64,000 bases of DNA. Origin: Paraspadella gotoi. Lineage: Eukaryota; Chaetognatha. Below are positions 1 to 9,431 of the stretch, piece by piece. The stretch spans positions 24,276,247 to 24,340,246 of the forward strand of contig CM119265.1 of assembly GCA_051294375.1 (NCBI GenBank), in the 5' to 3' direction. Below the pieces are notes generated by a model. The model worked only from the letters and a program-made list of their open reading frames with translations, made no database searches and was not told the origin of the DNA. The translations under genes and the position numbers were made by a program. Position 1 is the stretch's first letter, and each line of letters begins with the position of its first letter.

Positions 1-10
1 TCTCCCTCAC

Positions 11-115
11 CTTATCCGCTCGTCTCCCTCGGCGTAGAACTGCACGGATGGACACTCGATTTTGGGCGCAAACAAAACGTTTAATTTGTTGACGCCGCAG
101 GAGGGAAAAGCGGCG
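11..115 (-). CDS. Partial exon of an immunoglobulin-superfamily protein
   Basis: Read on the minus strand from 115 down to 11, one frame stays open and ends at a consensus donor (complement of CCTCAC at 5-10, i.e. AG|GTGAGG). The peptide contains FAPKIECPSVQFYAEGDE. The pattern 'L-x-V-x-x-A-P-x-I ... V-x-x-x-E-G-D' is what follows the second cysteine of one Ig domain and opens the next (a linker between tandem Ig domains). A Cys-Gly-Val-Asn stretch about eight residues upstream would be the end of the preceding domain. The 5' side runs into a gap at 116-322, so the acceptor is not visible, and the next exon lies left of the window. The last codon is split after two bases. A second minus-strand frame is also open over this short span, so the call rests on the residue pattern. 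Membership in the same gene as the Ig exon at 54831-54990 is possible but unproven. Confidence 0.5.
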
Positions 116-336
116 NNNNNNNNNNNNNNNNNNNNNNNNNNNNNNNNNNNNNNNNNNNNNNNNNNNNNNNNNNNNNNNNNNNNNNNNNNNNNNNNNNNNN
201 NNNNNNNNNNNNNNNNNNNNNNNNNNNNNNNNNNNNNNNNNNNNNNNNNNNNNNNNNNNNNNNNNNNNNNNNNNNNNNNNNNNNNNNNNNNNNNNNNNNN
301 NNNNNNNNNNNNNNNNNNNNNNTGTGTTGATATTTT

Positions 337-570
337 TGGTAAGTCCTACGAGAGATAGTGAGAGAGTCTTGATTGGTAAGTCTTGATTGGTAAGTACTAC
401 GAGAGAAAGTGAGAGAGTCTTGATTGTAAACTTGCAAGGACCTGCTAAGGGACCTGCTGTTGTGAGAGTGATGGAGGCCTTAAACTACCAAAGCCTGTCC
501 AAAGTCAGGGGCAAGATAGCTTATTTATTAAATGAATGGATAAATTTTATATTGGTTGTATCAATGTCAT
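337..570 (+). repeat. Dispersed repeat C, copy 1
   Basis: A short internal tandem (TTGGTAAGT ... GTGAGAGAGTCTTGATT, twice) leads into a stretch with a second copy at 7012-7165. Shared landmarks are GACCTGCTA, GTGATGGAGGCCTT, CAAGCCTGTCCAAAGTCAGG and TTATTTATTAAATGAATGGA. Copy 2 diverges downstream of the last landmark, which marks one boundary of the repeat. No terminal repeats or coding domain are visible. Confidence 0.75.
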
Positions 571-706
571 GACAATGTTGACGGGTAAACCCGTCTTTAA
601 CCGTTTATTAATTCAATTATTAGAACAATCTAATGCGGTCGAGGTAACCGCGTTGGCAGCGTTGGCTGACTTGCCATTGGAACGAACCACAGTTACGATA
701 TCTTAA
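536..706 (+). CDS. Hypothetical 56-residue ORF downstream of repeat C
   Basis: An ATG at 536 follows an in-frame TGA at 533-535 and opens 56 codons to the TAA at 704-706. The N-terminus is Met-Asp-Lys-Phe-Tyr-Ile-Gly. Residues 20-35 (NAVEVTALAALADLPL) form a Leu/Ala-rich, helix-like segment, and the end is Thr-Thr-Val-Thr-Ile-Ser. Repeat C copy 2 retains a related opening (ATG at 7130, Met-Asp-Asn-Phe-Tyr-Ile-Gly) but diverges after about 13 codons, so the rest is not conserved in that copy. An AATAAA lies at about 897. I recognise no family. A chance ORF, or the tail of a mobile-element protein, is equally possible. Confidence 0.22.
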   Translation: MDKFYIGCINVMTMLTGKPVFNRLLIQLLEQSNAVEVTALAALADLPLERTTVTIS

Positions 707-1545
707 AATAATATTGTGTATGTATTAATTTAATTCACTTATATGTACAATTTATTTCCCGTTATTTGTAAATTCATAATTTTTGCTATGTGTAATTCTG
801 ATTAATACCATATGTCGATATTGTGTCTATCTAGTATCTAAATGTCTTATCGAGATGCCTCGCCGCATTTGAACTGTATAAAAAAAAGGATAGAAAAATA
901 AAGCGGCGGGTCGCCAGGCATCGCGGCCTCTCGGAACGCGAGACCCATCGTTTATCATTTCCTTCCCTAGTATCGATCTTATTTTTTTNNNNNNNNNNNN
1001 NNNNNNNNNNNNNNNNNNNNNNNNNNNNNNNNNNNNNNNNNNNNNNNNNNNNNNNNNNNNNNNNNNNNNNNNNNNNNNNNNNNNNNNNNNNNNNNNNNNN
1101 NNNNNNNNNNNNNNNNNNNNNNNNNNNNNNNNNNNNNNNNNNNNNNNNNNNNNNNNNNNNNNNNNNNNNNNNNNNNNNNNNNNNNNNNNNNNNNNGAGAG
1201 AGACAGAGAGCGATACGAAAAACTTGTTTTACGTTGTGCCGAGGCTTGTGGAATGACGTGAAAACCGATTCACTTTAGGATCATCGACTGAGTTTTTAAT
1301 TATTTTTTGTTAAGTGCGTCATTTTCCTTAATCTTTCTATTTTTAAAATACGTACTTGACTTAATAACTAGATCAATGAGACCTATTGGCTTTCCTCCAC
1401 GTCTTTAATTTTTATTCTACGTATACCTTTGCATCCGTATCGTATTTATTTTAATCATTTTTCAAACTTATGCAAACAATTATTATGGTTCATTCCTAAC
1501 TAAAGTAAAACAGTTTGATCTCACGGTGAACTTACCAATAACAAG
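707..1545. other. Non-coding, AT-rich, with a 207-base gap
   Basis: Mostly AT-rich sequence with a small GC-rich patch at 900-950 (GCGGCGGGTCGCC), then the gap at 989-1195. The right side resumes in a GA tract. I see no supportable exon. A short peptide before an AC-TTAC donor-like site at 1531 on the minus strand was judged too small to call. Confidence 0.6.
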
Positions 1546-1569
1546 TTGACCGCGACCTCAGGCTGCTTA

Positions 1570-1740
1570 AAATTCTTCTCTTCTCTTCTCTCTCTCTCTC
1601 TNNNNNNNNNNNNNNNNNNNNNNNNNNNNNNNNNNNNNNNNNNNNNNNNNNNNNNNNNNNNNNNNNNNNNNNNNNNNNNNNNNNNNNNNNNNNNNNNNNN
1701 NNNNNNNNNNNNNNNNNNNNNNNNNNNNNNNNNNNNNNNN

Positions 1741-1771
<31 letters not shown>
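1570..1771. repeat. (CT)n microsatellite with internal gap
   Basis: Pure CT dinucleotides flank the gap at 1602-1740, so the gap itself is probably the unassembled middle of this microsatellite. Confidence 0.95.
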
Positions 1772-1773
<2 letters not shown>

Positions 1774-1879
1774 TTCTCAACGCAACCGATAAATAACGAT
1801 TTTCTATCCATCGCTCTCGGCCGCCAACTACAATGAAGGTAATGCGCGTTCGGGGAGAAAGAAAGAAATAAAAGAAAAA

Positions 1880-2670
1880 ACATAAAATAATAAAAAAGAA
1901 AGAGATAAAGAAAAAAACATAAAAGAAACATTAATAAGATTTTTTTTTAATATTTCGCGAATCAAGTATAAAAGAAAAGTCATAAATCACAATTTGGTTC
2001 ATCGAACCTTCGTAGTTTAATTATCGAGATAAACCTGATTTACACCAGATCTCTCTCTCTCTCTCTCTCTCTNNNNNNNNNNNNNNNNNNNNNNNNNCCT
2101 CGGTCTGTTCACCTAATTAAGGTGTGATGAAAATCATAGCAATGCCCGAATGATTTTGTTCAATCTCTCTTCTTAATCCCGTGACCTTTTAGTCTATCCG
2201 CCTGTGTCATTTGTGTTAACAGTCTCTGATTCCTCTTGTACTCAGGACGTCCTTCTCCCTCTCTCATGCCCTGTCATCAGTTGCATCTTTTCAAACACGC
2301 AACCGCACTAAATCATTCCGTAAATTTTCATAATCACATTCGCTCTCGTGCGCCACTAACATAAGGTAATTCCCATTTACCCTCTCTCAGTGGACCTTGC
2401 GCGCGCTTTCGTGTGAGAGAAAAGTAACACTTGAAACTACAACTCTAAAGCCTACACAAAACATAAAATAATAAAGAAAGAGTAGTATACAGGGTAGAGA
2501 AAAACATACAGAAAACATTAATAAGATTTTTTTTTAAATATTTCCGAATCAAGTATAAAAGAAACACCATAAATCACAATTTTGGTTCATCGAACCTTTC
2601 TGCGCGTCTAGTTTTAATTATGCACGAGATAAACCTCGATTTAATACATCAGAATCTCTAATCTCTCTAC
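1880..2670. repeat. Direct duplication of ~180 bp
   Basis: Bases 1880-2060 and 2458-2670 share, in order, ATTAATAAGATTTTTTTTTA, AATCAAGTATAAAAGAAA, TCATAAATCACAATTT, TTCATCGAACC and GAGATAAACCT, and both end in a CT tract. The second copy has extra bases scattered through it. The unrelated 350 bp between them, with a 25-base gap at 2073-2097, holds no gene that I can see. A true tandem duplication and two error-different renderings of one locus are both possible. Confidence 0.8.
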
Positions 2671-2703
2671 TCTCTCTCTTGCGTCATGCTTTTCTCTGCT
2701 TCT

Positions 2704-2860
2704 ATCTCAGTCTCGACTTCGCTCTCTCTCTCTCCTCATCTCTCTCTCTCTCTCTCTCTCTCTTCTCCTCTATCTCTCTCTCTCTCTCTCCGAAAGGAGG
2801 AAAAAAAAGATGAGAGTAAATTTGCTTTTCTCTCTCTCTCCCTCTCTCCCCCCCCTCTCT

Positions 2861-2896
<36 letters not shown>
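2704..2896. repeat. (CT)n microsatellite cluster
   Basis: Several interrupted CT tracts, separated twice by a related GGAAAGGAGGAAAAAA-type purine island (about 2795 and 2918). The open frames across it encode only Leu-Ser repeats and are not genes. Confidence 0.95.
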
Positions 2897-2900
<4 letters not shown>

Positions 2901-2939
2901 CTCCTCTCTCCTCCCCGGAAAGGAGAGAAAAAAATGAGA

Positions 2940-3449
2940 AGTAATTTGCGTTTCTATATTCGATGGGTAATTGTGTATGAAATTATATATTTTCTATTTT
3001 GTAAAAAAAAATATTAGAATTCAAGCTTTATGGACAGTATTTACAACGTAAGGAAGTTACAACCTTAAATCGTCGTGTACAAAATAAAAAGCGCATTGTA
3101 CAGGAAATAAGCACGTACATAAAAATAGAGATTAGATTAAAAATTGGTTAAACGTCTATAAAAAGATTATTTGAAGCGTTAATAAACATCCCAATATTCT
3201 CATATTGTCTAAATTATTCTTATTAAAAATAGATTAAAAAAAAGTTATTGTCAACAAATTTGAACAAGTCAGACAAAACTTTCTTAAAGGCGAAAAATAC
3301 GACAACATATTTTCCATGATATGAAGTAATGATATGAAATGTTAAAAACCAAAATGAAGAGCCCCCGCTTTTTTCCAAATCATTCTTCGTAATGCGATAT
3401 TGTTTTTATTTTAATTAAGAGTCTCGGAAATAACGGTTTCTACAAGCTT
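2940..3449. other. AT-rich intergenic stretch
   Basis: AT-rich sequence without repeats or coding-like frames. By position it would be the 3' flank of the minus-strand gene at 3739-4283. Confidence 0.6.
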
Positions 3450-3455
3450 TTTATT
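3450..3455 (-). terminator. Candidate polyadenylation signal for the CaaX gene
   Basis: TTTATT on the plus strand is AATAAA in the direction of the gene at 3739-4283. It lies about 285 bases past its stop codon, which would give a short 3' UTR. No cleavage-site evidence is available. Confidence 0.4.
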
Positions 3456-3738
3456 TTTTACATCTTTACATTTAAAAGTTTTCATTGAAAATTGAGTCGT
3501 TGCGACGAAAACAAGTGAACATCTTCGATCCTGGGATCATCGAGTCTCTCGATCTCGCTCTCACTCTCACCAACTTTTATCATCTTGATGATCTTTCCGT
3601 TAAATTCTCATCTTAAACAAACTGCAGTGGCTCTGAAATCTGGGCGACATGAAAGATGTTAACCTCCACCTCCTCTCCTCTTTGACTTCCTCCCTCTCTT
3701 CCTCCCTCTCCTCTTCCTCTTCCTCCCCAACTCCTCCT

Positions 3739-4283
3739 TCAAAGGATGACGCACTTCTTCTCGTCGACGGTCGCCTCTCCAGTCGTCTTCGACATCTGGC
3801 GACTCACTTTGACCGGGTCCATCGAGGTCGTTTTGATCGAGGCGGCTTCGCCTGGACAAAGTTGGGGGAGGGAGAGGGACAATGATGACGAAAATGAAGG
3901 ACAAAGATGGTAATCGACGAAGAGGAAATTGGATAAGGACAAACATGGCCCAACATGGCTCAACATGGCTCAACATTGCCCATGTCGTGGGCAATGTGAA
4001 GAGCTTTGGGAATGAATTAATCTGAATACAATTATACAAATTTTGGATACAAGACGGTTAGTGGACAACAAAGGCCAACAATCGATAGGATATTTGAAAA
4101 TTAATCAATAAATAATGAATTAACTTTGAAAACGAATTTGATATCAGCAGCACGAGACCCATTTGATACGAAAGCGTCATAACCGAACTTCACCAAATGG
4201 AACTTACCTCCCTGCGCCGACGTTTCCGCGGCCGACTGCTTGGGTTCTCCCAAATCCGGGTTCGTCTTGATTTCCGACGCCAT
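3739..4283 (-). CDS. Two-exon gene for a 62-residue CaaX-box (prenylated) microprotein
   Basis: CDS is complement(join(3739..3851, 4208..4283)). Exon 1 starts at ATG 4283 and gives 25 codons plus one base before a perfect donor, GGAG|GTAAGT. Exon 2 follows a long pyrimidine tract ending TTTGTCCAG| at 3852. The split codon (G+GC) restores one frame that runs to TGA at 3739-3741, giving 189 bases and 62 residues. The N-terminus is MASEIKTNPDLGEPKQ, and residues 1-58 are polar and lack hydrophobic segments. The last seven residues are Glu-Lys-Lys-Cys-Val-Ile-Leu, a C-a-a-X motif; X = Leu favours geranylgeranylation, so membrane attachment is inferred. G-protein gamma subunits have similar size and similar C-termini, but their hydrophobic helical body is not evident here, so I do not call it one. 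The intron is 356 bp. A promoter-like region lies upstream. No paralogue is seen in the window. Confidence 0.72.
3942..3997. repeat. Intronic tandem repeat plus perfect 10-bp hairpin
   Basis: Within the intron of the CaaX gene, CAACATGGC(C/T) repeats about three times. It is followed by ACATTGCCCA (3973-3982), a five-base loop and TGGGCAATGT (3988-3997), an exact inverted repeat. It could form a stem in the pre-mRNA; no function is implied by sequence alone. Confidence 0.75.
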
Positions 4284-4504
4284 TGAGCTTCGATTTATTC
4301 GCTTTTTCTTTAGCTTTTTTTGCTTTTTTTATCGCTATTTGAATCTTATCGCGCGATTTCGACGAAAGTTTTCTCTTTTAATTCAGTAGTTTTTTTTTTT
4401 TTTTTATTTTCAATTTTTGGATTCCTGAAATGAAATTTTTTTTTATTTTGAAATATTGCGTCGCCAAGAAAAAAGTGGAAACTGGTCCGGTGAGTTCGGC
4501 AAAA

Positions 4505-4545
4505 GCCAATCAGAGACGAGAATGGCGCTATCGTCAGCCAATCAG
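4505..4545 (-). promoter_or_regulatory. Promoter element: two CCAAT (NF-Y type) boxes
   Basis: GCCAATCAG occurs at 4505-4513 and again at 4537-4545, 32 bp apart (about three helical turns), reading CTGATTGGC toward the gene at 3739-4283. The start codon is about 220 bases downstream, and the intervening sequence is an A-rich leader. Paired CCAAT boxes at this spacing are a known NF-Y arrangement in housekeeping promoters. Direction is inferred from the adjacent gene; the same boxes could act divergently. There is no convincing TATA box at a fixed distance. Confidence 0.5.
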
Positions 4546-4926
4546 CGAGCAAATTTAAAACGCACCTCCTCTATATTACGCACGCGATTTGAGCGATAAT
4601 TAACAAAAATCCGAAAAAAAAACCCCAGTCCACGTCAAGATTAAACTGTTCGCGATTTAATGTGAAATTTTATATTACTTGGAAACGGGGTTTTATGTAA
4701 ATCGGTTTGAATTTTAAAGCGATATATTTTTCTTTCCTCGGCGCGCCGTTGATCGAGCGGACCGGAAGCAAAAATCCAATAATTTTAAATCCTCGACGGG
4801 AACGAAAAGCGGAGACTTCCAATACTCGAGACATTTCAAAGTTGCAAGTGGTATTTTCATTCGGAGCAATAAGCAAAGAATCGTTTAAGACTTTCAATTT
4901 CCTCAGCTCACTTTACCTTTCGCCAT

Positions 4927-4960
<34 letters not shown>

Positions 4961-5031
4961 TTCTCTCTCTCTCTCTCTCCTCTCATTCTTAAATACAGTG
5001 TCACTCTCTTTTTTATTTCTCTCTGTCGCGC

Positions 5032-5078
<47 letters not shown>

Positions 5079-5427
5079 TTCTCTCTCTGTCTTTCCTTGT
5101 CTAACTCACTCTCCCAGTTAAAACACTAATACCTGCAGGCTGCATCTAAGCCTTTAGAAAATTCTGTAATGAATATAATATAAGAAAACATTAATTTAGG
5201 TTTTTTTAAAAAATGACTGTGAATCCATTCTAACGCACTTCCTTAACGTGATTCCCTTCCATTTTCCTCACCTTCTACCCATCCCTCCGTGACTTCCCTT
5301 GTGGCACCTTTAAGCTCCTCGTCTCGTGCGCAGCTTCGTGGTTATCCTCTCTCTTAGCTTTCCGCTGCCTGCGCCCTGACCTTTTCCTTCTCAGTGATGC
5401 TTGCCTTGGCTTACTTCTCTCGCGCGA

Positions 5428-5935
5428 TCTAAGCGCCGATCTTGGAGCTAATCTAGCCCGATCTAAGCGCCGATTTTCGAGCTAATCTAAGCGCCGATAT
5501 TCGAGTAATTTAAGCGCCGATCTTCGAGCTAATCTAAGCGCCGATCTTGGAGCTAATCTAGCGCCAATCTAAGCGCCAATCTTCGAGCTAATCTAAGCGC
5601 CGATCTTTGAGCCTAATCTAAGCGGCCGATCTTCGAGCTAATTTAAGCACCGATCTTGGAGCTAATCTATCGCCAATCTAAGCGCGATCTTGGAGCTAAT
5701 CTAAGCGCATCTAAGCGCCGATCTTTGAGCTAATCTAAGAGCCAATCTGGAGCTAATCTAAGCGCCCGTTTGGAGCCTAAATTAAGTGCCCGATCTTCGA
5801 GCTAATCCAGCGCCGATCTGGAGCAATCTAACGCCATCTAAGCGCCGATCTGGGAGCTAAACAAGTACCAATTAGCACCGATCTTGGAGCTAATCTAAAG
5901 CGCCGATCTAAGGGCTGATATACGCGCCGAACGAC
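5428..5935. repeat. 24-bp satellite array
   Basis: The unit is close to AGCGCCGATCTTGGAGCT + AATCTA, about 20 tandem copies with drift (CTTGG/CTTCG) and small deletions. Cognate arrays lie at about 32570-33150 in A2 and, inverted, at about 38625-38850 in A4. It encodes nothing recognisable. Confidence 0.92.
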
Positions 5936-6329
5936 GGGACTAATTCGCGTCAATTTCGTGCCCGTGAGTGCGCCGGGAACGAATCCCACATACACAACTC
6001 TGCATATTTTTTATTCAGTCAGAAAATCTCTCTGCATAACGTTTTTGACAACCTAGCGCCTTCTGATCAAGAGTGGCGATCCGTCTTAACTTCATAACCG
6101 TCCACGCGCCCGTCTACGCCCCGTCTACGCGCCCGTTTCACGCGCCAAAACCGCGTGCCTCTGCCTCGTTTGCCGCGGCTCATCAAGATTTATGATTTCG
6201 TCACAACTCGAGGAGAAAACGGTCAAAGGAAAATTGATGAATGAAGAGATAGGAGAGAGAGGTGCTGGGGATAGAGTGTAGAAATAGGTGAAAGAAAGGT
6301 GAGAGAGTGGACGGGGAGAAAAAAGAAGG

Positions 6330-6332
6330 AGA

Positions 6333-6370
<38 letters not shown>

Positions 6371-6813
6371 AGATGAGAGAGAGAGAGAGAGAGAGAGGAG
6401 AGAAAGTGGATGGAGAAAAGGTCAAAGGAAAATTGCTGAATGGGAAAGAGAGAGAGGAGCCTGGGGAAAGAGGGTAGAAGATAGGTGGGGGAATGGAAGC
6501 ATTGGAAACTGATAGGAAGGAAAGTTAGAAACCGAAACAGTAATGATTCAAGGTAAGACGAGAGATATAGAAATAGAAAGAAGACGAAGAGAACGAGAGA
6601 AAGGAGAGAGAAAAAAAGTAAATGCGGCAGGGAGCAGGGTAGAACTCCAGGGTAATATTTAGAGATAAGAGAGAGGTGGTAGGAGGCAGAAAGAGGGTAA
6701 AAAAATATGAGGGAGGAAACATAAGCAAGTCTGGAACAGATTCGGAGAGAAAAAAACAGGTCCAGGAAAGGAGAGAGGAGAAAGAGACGAAGAGGAGGAG
6801 AGAGGAAATGAAG

Positions 6814-6847
<34 letters not shown>

Positions 6848-6860
6848 GGGGAGAGAGAAG
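6330..6860. repeat. (GA)n-rich tract
   Basis: Three (GA)n runs (6339-6363, 6375-6397, 6817-6849) lie within purine-rich DNA. Both strands give long low-complexity frames (Arg-Glu or Ser-Leu) that are not genes. Confidence 0.9.
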
Positions 6861-7011
6861 AAATTGGAATGGAAGAAAAGCGAACATAAGGAGGTTTTGA
6901 AAATCGTTCCGGTGGAAACAGAAATCGTTAGTCTTTTTTATTCATTACGTTCGAGAAAATGTAAAATGTAAATGTAAAATGGGTATCTGGGGTGAATAAA
7001 CGGGACTGTGA

Positions 7012-7165
7012 GAGTCTTGATTGAAAGCTTGCAGGGACCTGCTATGTCATTATCTTGTAAGAGTGATGGAGGCCTTTAAACCACAAGCCTGTCCAAAGTC
7101 AGGGGCAAGATAGCTTATTTATTAAATGAATGGATAATTTTTATATTGGGTTGTACCAATTTCAT
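7012..7165 (+). repeat. Dispersed repeat C, copy 2
   Basis: Second copy of the segment at 417-570, sharing CTTGCAGGGACCTGCTA-like, GTGATGGAGGCCTTTAAA and CCTGTCCAAAGTCAGG landmarks. Homology fades shortly after TTAAATGAATGGATA, where an AT-rich stretch and a (CATT)n microsatellite follow. Confidence 0.75.
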
Positions 7166-7198
7166 AAAATGATAAATGGAATAAAAATATCTGAATTA

Positions 7199-7311
7199 AT
7201 CATTCATTCATTTGTTCATTCATTAGTTCATTCATTCATACATTCATTTCATTCATTCATTTCATTCATTCATTCATTCATTCATTCATTCATTCATTCA
7301 TTCATTCAATC
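7199..7311. repeat. (CATT)n tetranucleotide microsatellite
   Basis: Near-perfect CATT repeats, worst at the left end. Its inverted counterpart is (GAAT)n at about 34013-34140. Confidence 0.97.
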
Positions 7312-7411
7312 TTTAGGTCATTTATTTATATTTTGAATTCATTCCCTTTCTTCTATTTATTTTTAATACTTTCCTAGATTCAGCAATCAATCATTTTTCC
7401 AATCAATTCAT

Positions 7412-8966
7412 CTGATTCCTCCATAAATTTTTAAATTTGTCAGAACGTTTTCTCTTTTTTTTCCATATTTTTTGACACGCTAAACGTTTCTCTGATTACG
7501 CAAAATTTCATGAAAAAAATAAAAAATTAAGTAGAACCAATAGTTAGTGTTATGTCTCGAATAGATGAAAAAAACCTCGTTTAAAAATTCGATCGGGGAA
7601 GTGGGGTAACTAAGTCTTACCATGGCATCCTCCACGCCAATCGTTCTCTCAAAAATTTTTTTTTTATTTAATACATTTGAAAGGGAAAAAAAGAAAATCA
7701 GAATCAGGTTGCAAGAAATGGTACAGATAATCTAGACATACTGACATTATAATCATGACTTTTATGTCTTTTTGAAAGGGGGGCAGTAAAGAAACCTAAA
7801 AAATTCGATCTTTAAGTCAGTCAATGAACCCTTTCAATGGGTATTCCGCGAATTTTTTTTTTTTAATTTAAACGGATGATAAGTAATAGAATTAAATTCC
7901 TTGTAAAAGGTTGTTATATTTAAAAGAAAATTATCAATACCAAATAAACACAATGATGTCTTGCTTTGTCAATATGTCGCCAGCTATGTAATTTTTTAAA
8001 ATTTTATTATGAAACAAGCAGCGTGTCAAAGCTTTTTTGTTTGCAGATTGAAGATAATGGAAAATGACAATTTTTTTTTACAGACAAGAAGATAGACGTC
8101 CAGACTGTTTATATCAATCTGAAAATATTTTTGTATTTTATCATTTTTCATATTTAAAAAAACATTTTATCCAGCTACTTCATAAATTTTTGCTTGTTTT
8201 TTACTTTAACTAAAAAATACAAGCAAATTTATAGAGTAGAGCAAATTTAATGGTAATCAAAAATGTAATTTAGTCTTTCTTTTTCAAATTACGAAAGAAG
8301 AAAAAAAATTTCACATGGCCTTCATTGAAATTTTTAATGCAAAAAACTGTTATACTTTTACTCCGATTTAAAAAAAGCTGTGTAAAGATTTATGGATAAA
8401 ATTTAATAAAACTATTTCAGAGAGTGTCCCATGATTAGGGCTTTAATTAATACCTCACCCACTTTCCTACCTCTTTTCTTTCCAAAGTTTATTAAGAAAT
8501 AATTTTTTGCCGTGAGAGAACTAAGGATTTGAACTACGCAGTACAAATCTTTTGTTAAATAAAAATTTTGGCAAAGCGGGAGTATCTCAATTTATCCTAT
8601 TGGTACAATACCAAATTTTAAAATAAAACCTTAAAGAAAAATTTTCCGTCCTCTAGAGACATATCACTTTCAGGTTTACCCCATCGTCTTACACATTTAT
8701 GATTATGCTGGAAGAAATAGCAAAACGTTTTCTCTTTTTTTTTTAAATAGTTTGTACTAGGCGTCAAAATCTAAGAAAGAAACTCGAAAATTTTATTCTG
8801 ACAAATTTTGCCTTTCAAGGCTGGCGTTATGATATATCTCGGAAACCATTGTAGGAATTTAAAAACCGGTTTTTTGCAGTGAATATGGATATCATCCTCC
8901 AGGGACCGGCATAAAAATATATAAAAAAGAAACTAATATTGGTCTCGAGTGAGGTATCTAATTCAT
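7412..8966. mobile_element. ~1.55-kb AT-rich insertion with AATTCAT target duplication
   Basis: AATTCAT occurs at 7405-7411 and again at 8960-8966. The inverted partner block has the two flanks joined with one copy (ATGAATT at 33909-33915), which marks this stretch as an insertion with a 7-bp target-site duplication. The inside is strongly AT-rich with no open coding frame and no clear terminal inverted repeats. The phrase ACGTTTTCTCTTTTTTTT occurs near both ends (about 7445 and 8725). It is probably a non-autonomous element of unknown class; alternatively the partner copy lost it. Confidence 0.55.
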
Positions 8967-9123
8967 CCGTACGTCTCTCCGCCCTCTGTCCGTCAGTAAG
9001 TGCAGTCAGTCCGGTCCAAGAATCCACGCGACTCCAAAGTCTTGACGACGTCTAAAGTCGTCTATCTCAGTGTCAAACAATTACATCAAAATCGAAGTCG
9101 GATCCCCGCGTTTCCTCTCTCTC

Positions 9124-9168
<45 letters not shown>

Positions 9169-9180
9169 GACGTCCGGGGT
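8967..9180 (+). repeat. Repeat block D, copy 1
   Basis: Contains CCGTACGTCTCTCCGCCCTC, CCACGCGACTCCAAAGTC, GACGACGTCTAAA and CGAAGTCGGATCCCCGCG before a CT tract. The same series is found inverted at 33740-33910. No gene is recognised. Confidence 0.85.
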
Positions 9181-9431
9181 TTTTCCATTTCCTAATACAA
9201 ACAGGAAACGAGAACAAGAAAACGTCTGGATCAGCATCGGGATAGAAGAGAGGATGCAGCTGGTGGGAGGAGAGAGGAGAGAGAGAGAGGAGATGAGAGA
9301 AGAGAGAGAGGAGAGAGAGAGAGGAGAGAAGACAGAACAAGTTTGATTCGATTAACATTAAATGAATACTGCAATAAAATACGAAATCAATTTATGAAAC
9401 TCTGGTGACGCTGAAAAATTTCACTTTAATT

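Larger units (their letters stand above)
4600..6900 (+). repeat. Repeat block A, copy A1 (clean reference copy)
   Basis: The order of parts is: an AT-rich start (about 4605, CCGAAAAAAAAACCCC), a segment with GGCGCGCCGTTGATCGAGCG, two CT microsatellites (4930-5080), CTGCAGGCTGCATC, the 24-bp satellite (5428-5935), a cluster of CGTCTACGCGCCCGT units (6095-6150), then GA-rich sequence to 6900. The same order recurs at 31480-33700 (direct) and at 36820-37815 and 37820-39650 (inverted). No transposase, reverse transcriptase or terminal repeat is visible. Open frames in it are microsatellite-driven. Confidence 0.85.

Noticed and set aside
1521-1931. Long minus-strand frame through a GA microsatellite ending Pro-Glu-Val-Ala-Val-Asn before a GTAAGT site
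   Set aside because: Most of it is gap and Arg-Glu repeats; only about nine codons before the donor look protein-like.
3649-3885. Plus-strand Ser-rich frame opposite exon 2 of the CaaX gene
   Set aside because: It is the shadow of the real minus-strand exon plus a TCC tract; no splice or domain support.
4707-5129. 140-codon frame in block A1
   Set aside because: The second half is CT-microsatellite Leu/Ser repeats; the first half is broken in the other block A copies.
7199-7336. CRISPR-like regular repeats (CATT and GATA tracts)
   Set aside because: They are simple microsatellites without unique spacers, in a eukaryotic context.
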